Made by a program: the position numbers and the translations under genes
Shown here: positions 5,441 to 6,211 of the stretch, piece after piece
How the letters are laid out: each line of letters starts with the position of its first letter
Position numbering within the stretch: the stretch's first letter is position 1
The notes under the pieces: generated by a model
The model's input: the letters and a program-made list of their open reading frames with translations, nothing else
What the model was told of the DNA's origin: nothing
The model's database searches: none
NCBI GenBank assembly: GCA_905216075.1
Contig: CAJMSO010000113.1
Location: 1 to 6,211, forward strand
Source of the DNA: an uncultured bacterium
GTDB lineage: Bacteria; Actinomycetota; Coriobacteriia; Coriobacteriales; Coriobacteriaceae
Length of the DNA stretch: 6,211 nt
Direction: 5' to 3'

Positions 5441-6211
5441 TTACCAATGCTGATGTGCCTCAATAACGGTCTGCCAGAGCTTAAACCGCCTTGTCTCGAC
5501 GCGCGCCTGTGCCAAATATCGCGCTTCCCCAGTCATGGGCTTGTAAAATATGGGCCGCTTGCGACGACGCAGCTTCCGTCGGATGCGTTCGCACAGGCGA
5601 ACGAGCTTGTCGTAGTCGCTTGTCTGGTCGGTCGTCACCGTAAAGTACGCCACCCCATTGAGCATCTGCAGCTCGTTGCGGCGCTCGGCATCCTTGTGAA
5701 TTTTCTCGCTCCCATCATGGATGGCGTCGCTGTCGTAATCGACCAGCGCGGTAAGCACCTCGGGTAGCAAGCCAGCCCTTACTTTATCCAGGCTCACCTC
5801 TGCTTTCGCCGTAAGCGTGATGTCGGGCGTGCGCTCCAACACGCGCAGTTTGCGGTTGCGCCCATCGTTGTAACCGTCGCGAATGAAGTACTTCTTGTTC
5901 AGCTCGGCCTTGCCCAGCGCAAGCCCACCGTAATGTGCAGGCAACGACATAAACATGCAAAGCCCCGACTCCCTTGGAGATCGCGAGCCCTCCACCACAT
6001 ACGGAAGCAACGCTTTTGCTTTGGCGGCGCCTCTCACCTTTGACGCCCGGTCAAGATACGCCGCGATGAGTTCCCTAGTCGTAAGCTTACCATCGCGCAT
6101 GCCCGCATCCCTGCTGGTCACCCCGCCGGGAGCAAGGCTATCCAGCCGATAGTCCGATGTCATAGCATAGCCGGCATATATGGCAGCCGCTGCATCGCCA
6201 TCGTGCGCAGC
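5441..6211 (-). CDS. DUF559/restriction-endonuclease-like protein, N-terminus beyond the right edge
   Basis: The frame is open from the right edge to a TAA at 5441, giving at least 256 residues. I extend it past the ATG at 6163 because the upstream codons are open, look coding and that ATG has no ribosome site. The visible part contains E-G-S-R-S-P-R-E-S, then L-P-A-H-Y-G-G and A-E-L-N-K-K. A core V-D-Y-D-S-D-A-I-H-D-G-S-E-K-I follows, then K-D-A-E-R-R-N-E-L-Q and Y-F-T-V-T-T-D-Q. The C-terminus is strongly basic (R-I-R-R-K-L-R-R-R-K-R). From memory this order (GSRSP-ES, LP..GG, YDSD..H.GSE, D..RRN.L, T-V-T) matches a protein family common in Coriobacteriia that resembles DUF559/Vsr-like endonuclease folds. 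The substrate and biological role are unknown. The YDSD acidic cluster is a plausible metal-binding site, but catalysis is not shown. The gene is not linked to any visible methyltransferase. Confidence 0.75.
   Translation of the reverse strand, partial: AAHDGDAAAAIYAGYAMTSDYRLDSLAPGGVTSRDAGMRDGKLTTRELIAAYLDRASKVRGAAKAKALLPYVVEGSRSPRESGLCMFMSLPAHYGGLALGKAELNKKYFIRDGYNDGRNRKLRVLERTPDITLTAKAEVSLDKVRAGLLPEVLTALVDYDSDAIHDGSEKIHKDAERRNELQMLNGVAYFTVTTDQTSDYDKLVRLCERIRRKLRRRKRPIFYKPMTGEARYLAQARVETRRFKLWQTVIEAHQHW

Noticed and set aside
5176..5463. Open frames on both strands through the inverted repeat, giving similar peptides (NGFPRSER, HFAGNHSPS)
   Set aside because: The similarity follows from the inverted repeat itself. 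There are no ribosome sites and no protein-like organisation.

Overview
The window looks like a high-GC bacterial chromosome segment, most likely an actinobacterium of the class Coriobacteriia (Collinsella-like). This assignment is an inference. It rests on GC-rich codon use, a tRNA gene with encoded CCA, and an endonuclease-like protein at the right edge that resembles a family I associate with gut Coriobacteriia. No taxonomic marker gene is present.

Bases 1-4635 (minus strand) form one tightly packed operon, read from right to left. Four successive genes (start codons at 4635, 3739, 2889 and 1902) encode divergent paralogous exported proteins. Each has a signal peptide ending in T-Y/F-A-W-Y/F, the kind processed by SipW-type signal peptidases, and each carries a C-terminal E-G-[CT]-D signature. 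They are followed by an ER/SipW-type signal peptidase with a Ser/His/Asp catalytic set (1038-292). A membrane protein overlaps its 3' end and runs off the left edge (299-1). Together this looks like a self-contained export and assembly cassette for surface or matrix subunits, by analogy with TasA/SipW of Bacillus. The third gene (2889-1905) carries a +1 frameshift inside its signal peptide, so as written it is broken or mis-sequenced.

Bases 4636-4865 separate the operon from a divergent tRNA. They hold a clean promoter for the tRNA and a nested inverted repeat, but no convincing operon promoter. Bases 4866-4985 are a compact tRNA-Val(GAC) unit with its own promoter and a strong intrinsic terminator.

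Bases 4986-5440 contain no credible gene. They hold a degenerate 42-bp-period direct repeat and a striking long inverted repeat with perfect 32-bp arms, extending imperfectly to about 75 bp per arm. This may be a dispersed hairpin element.

Bases 5441-6211 (minus strand) are the 3' part of a gene for a protein resembling DUF559/restriction-endonuclease-like proteins of Coriobacteriia. Its start lies beyond the right edge.
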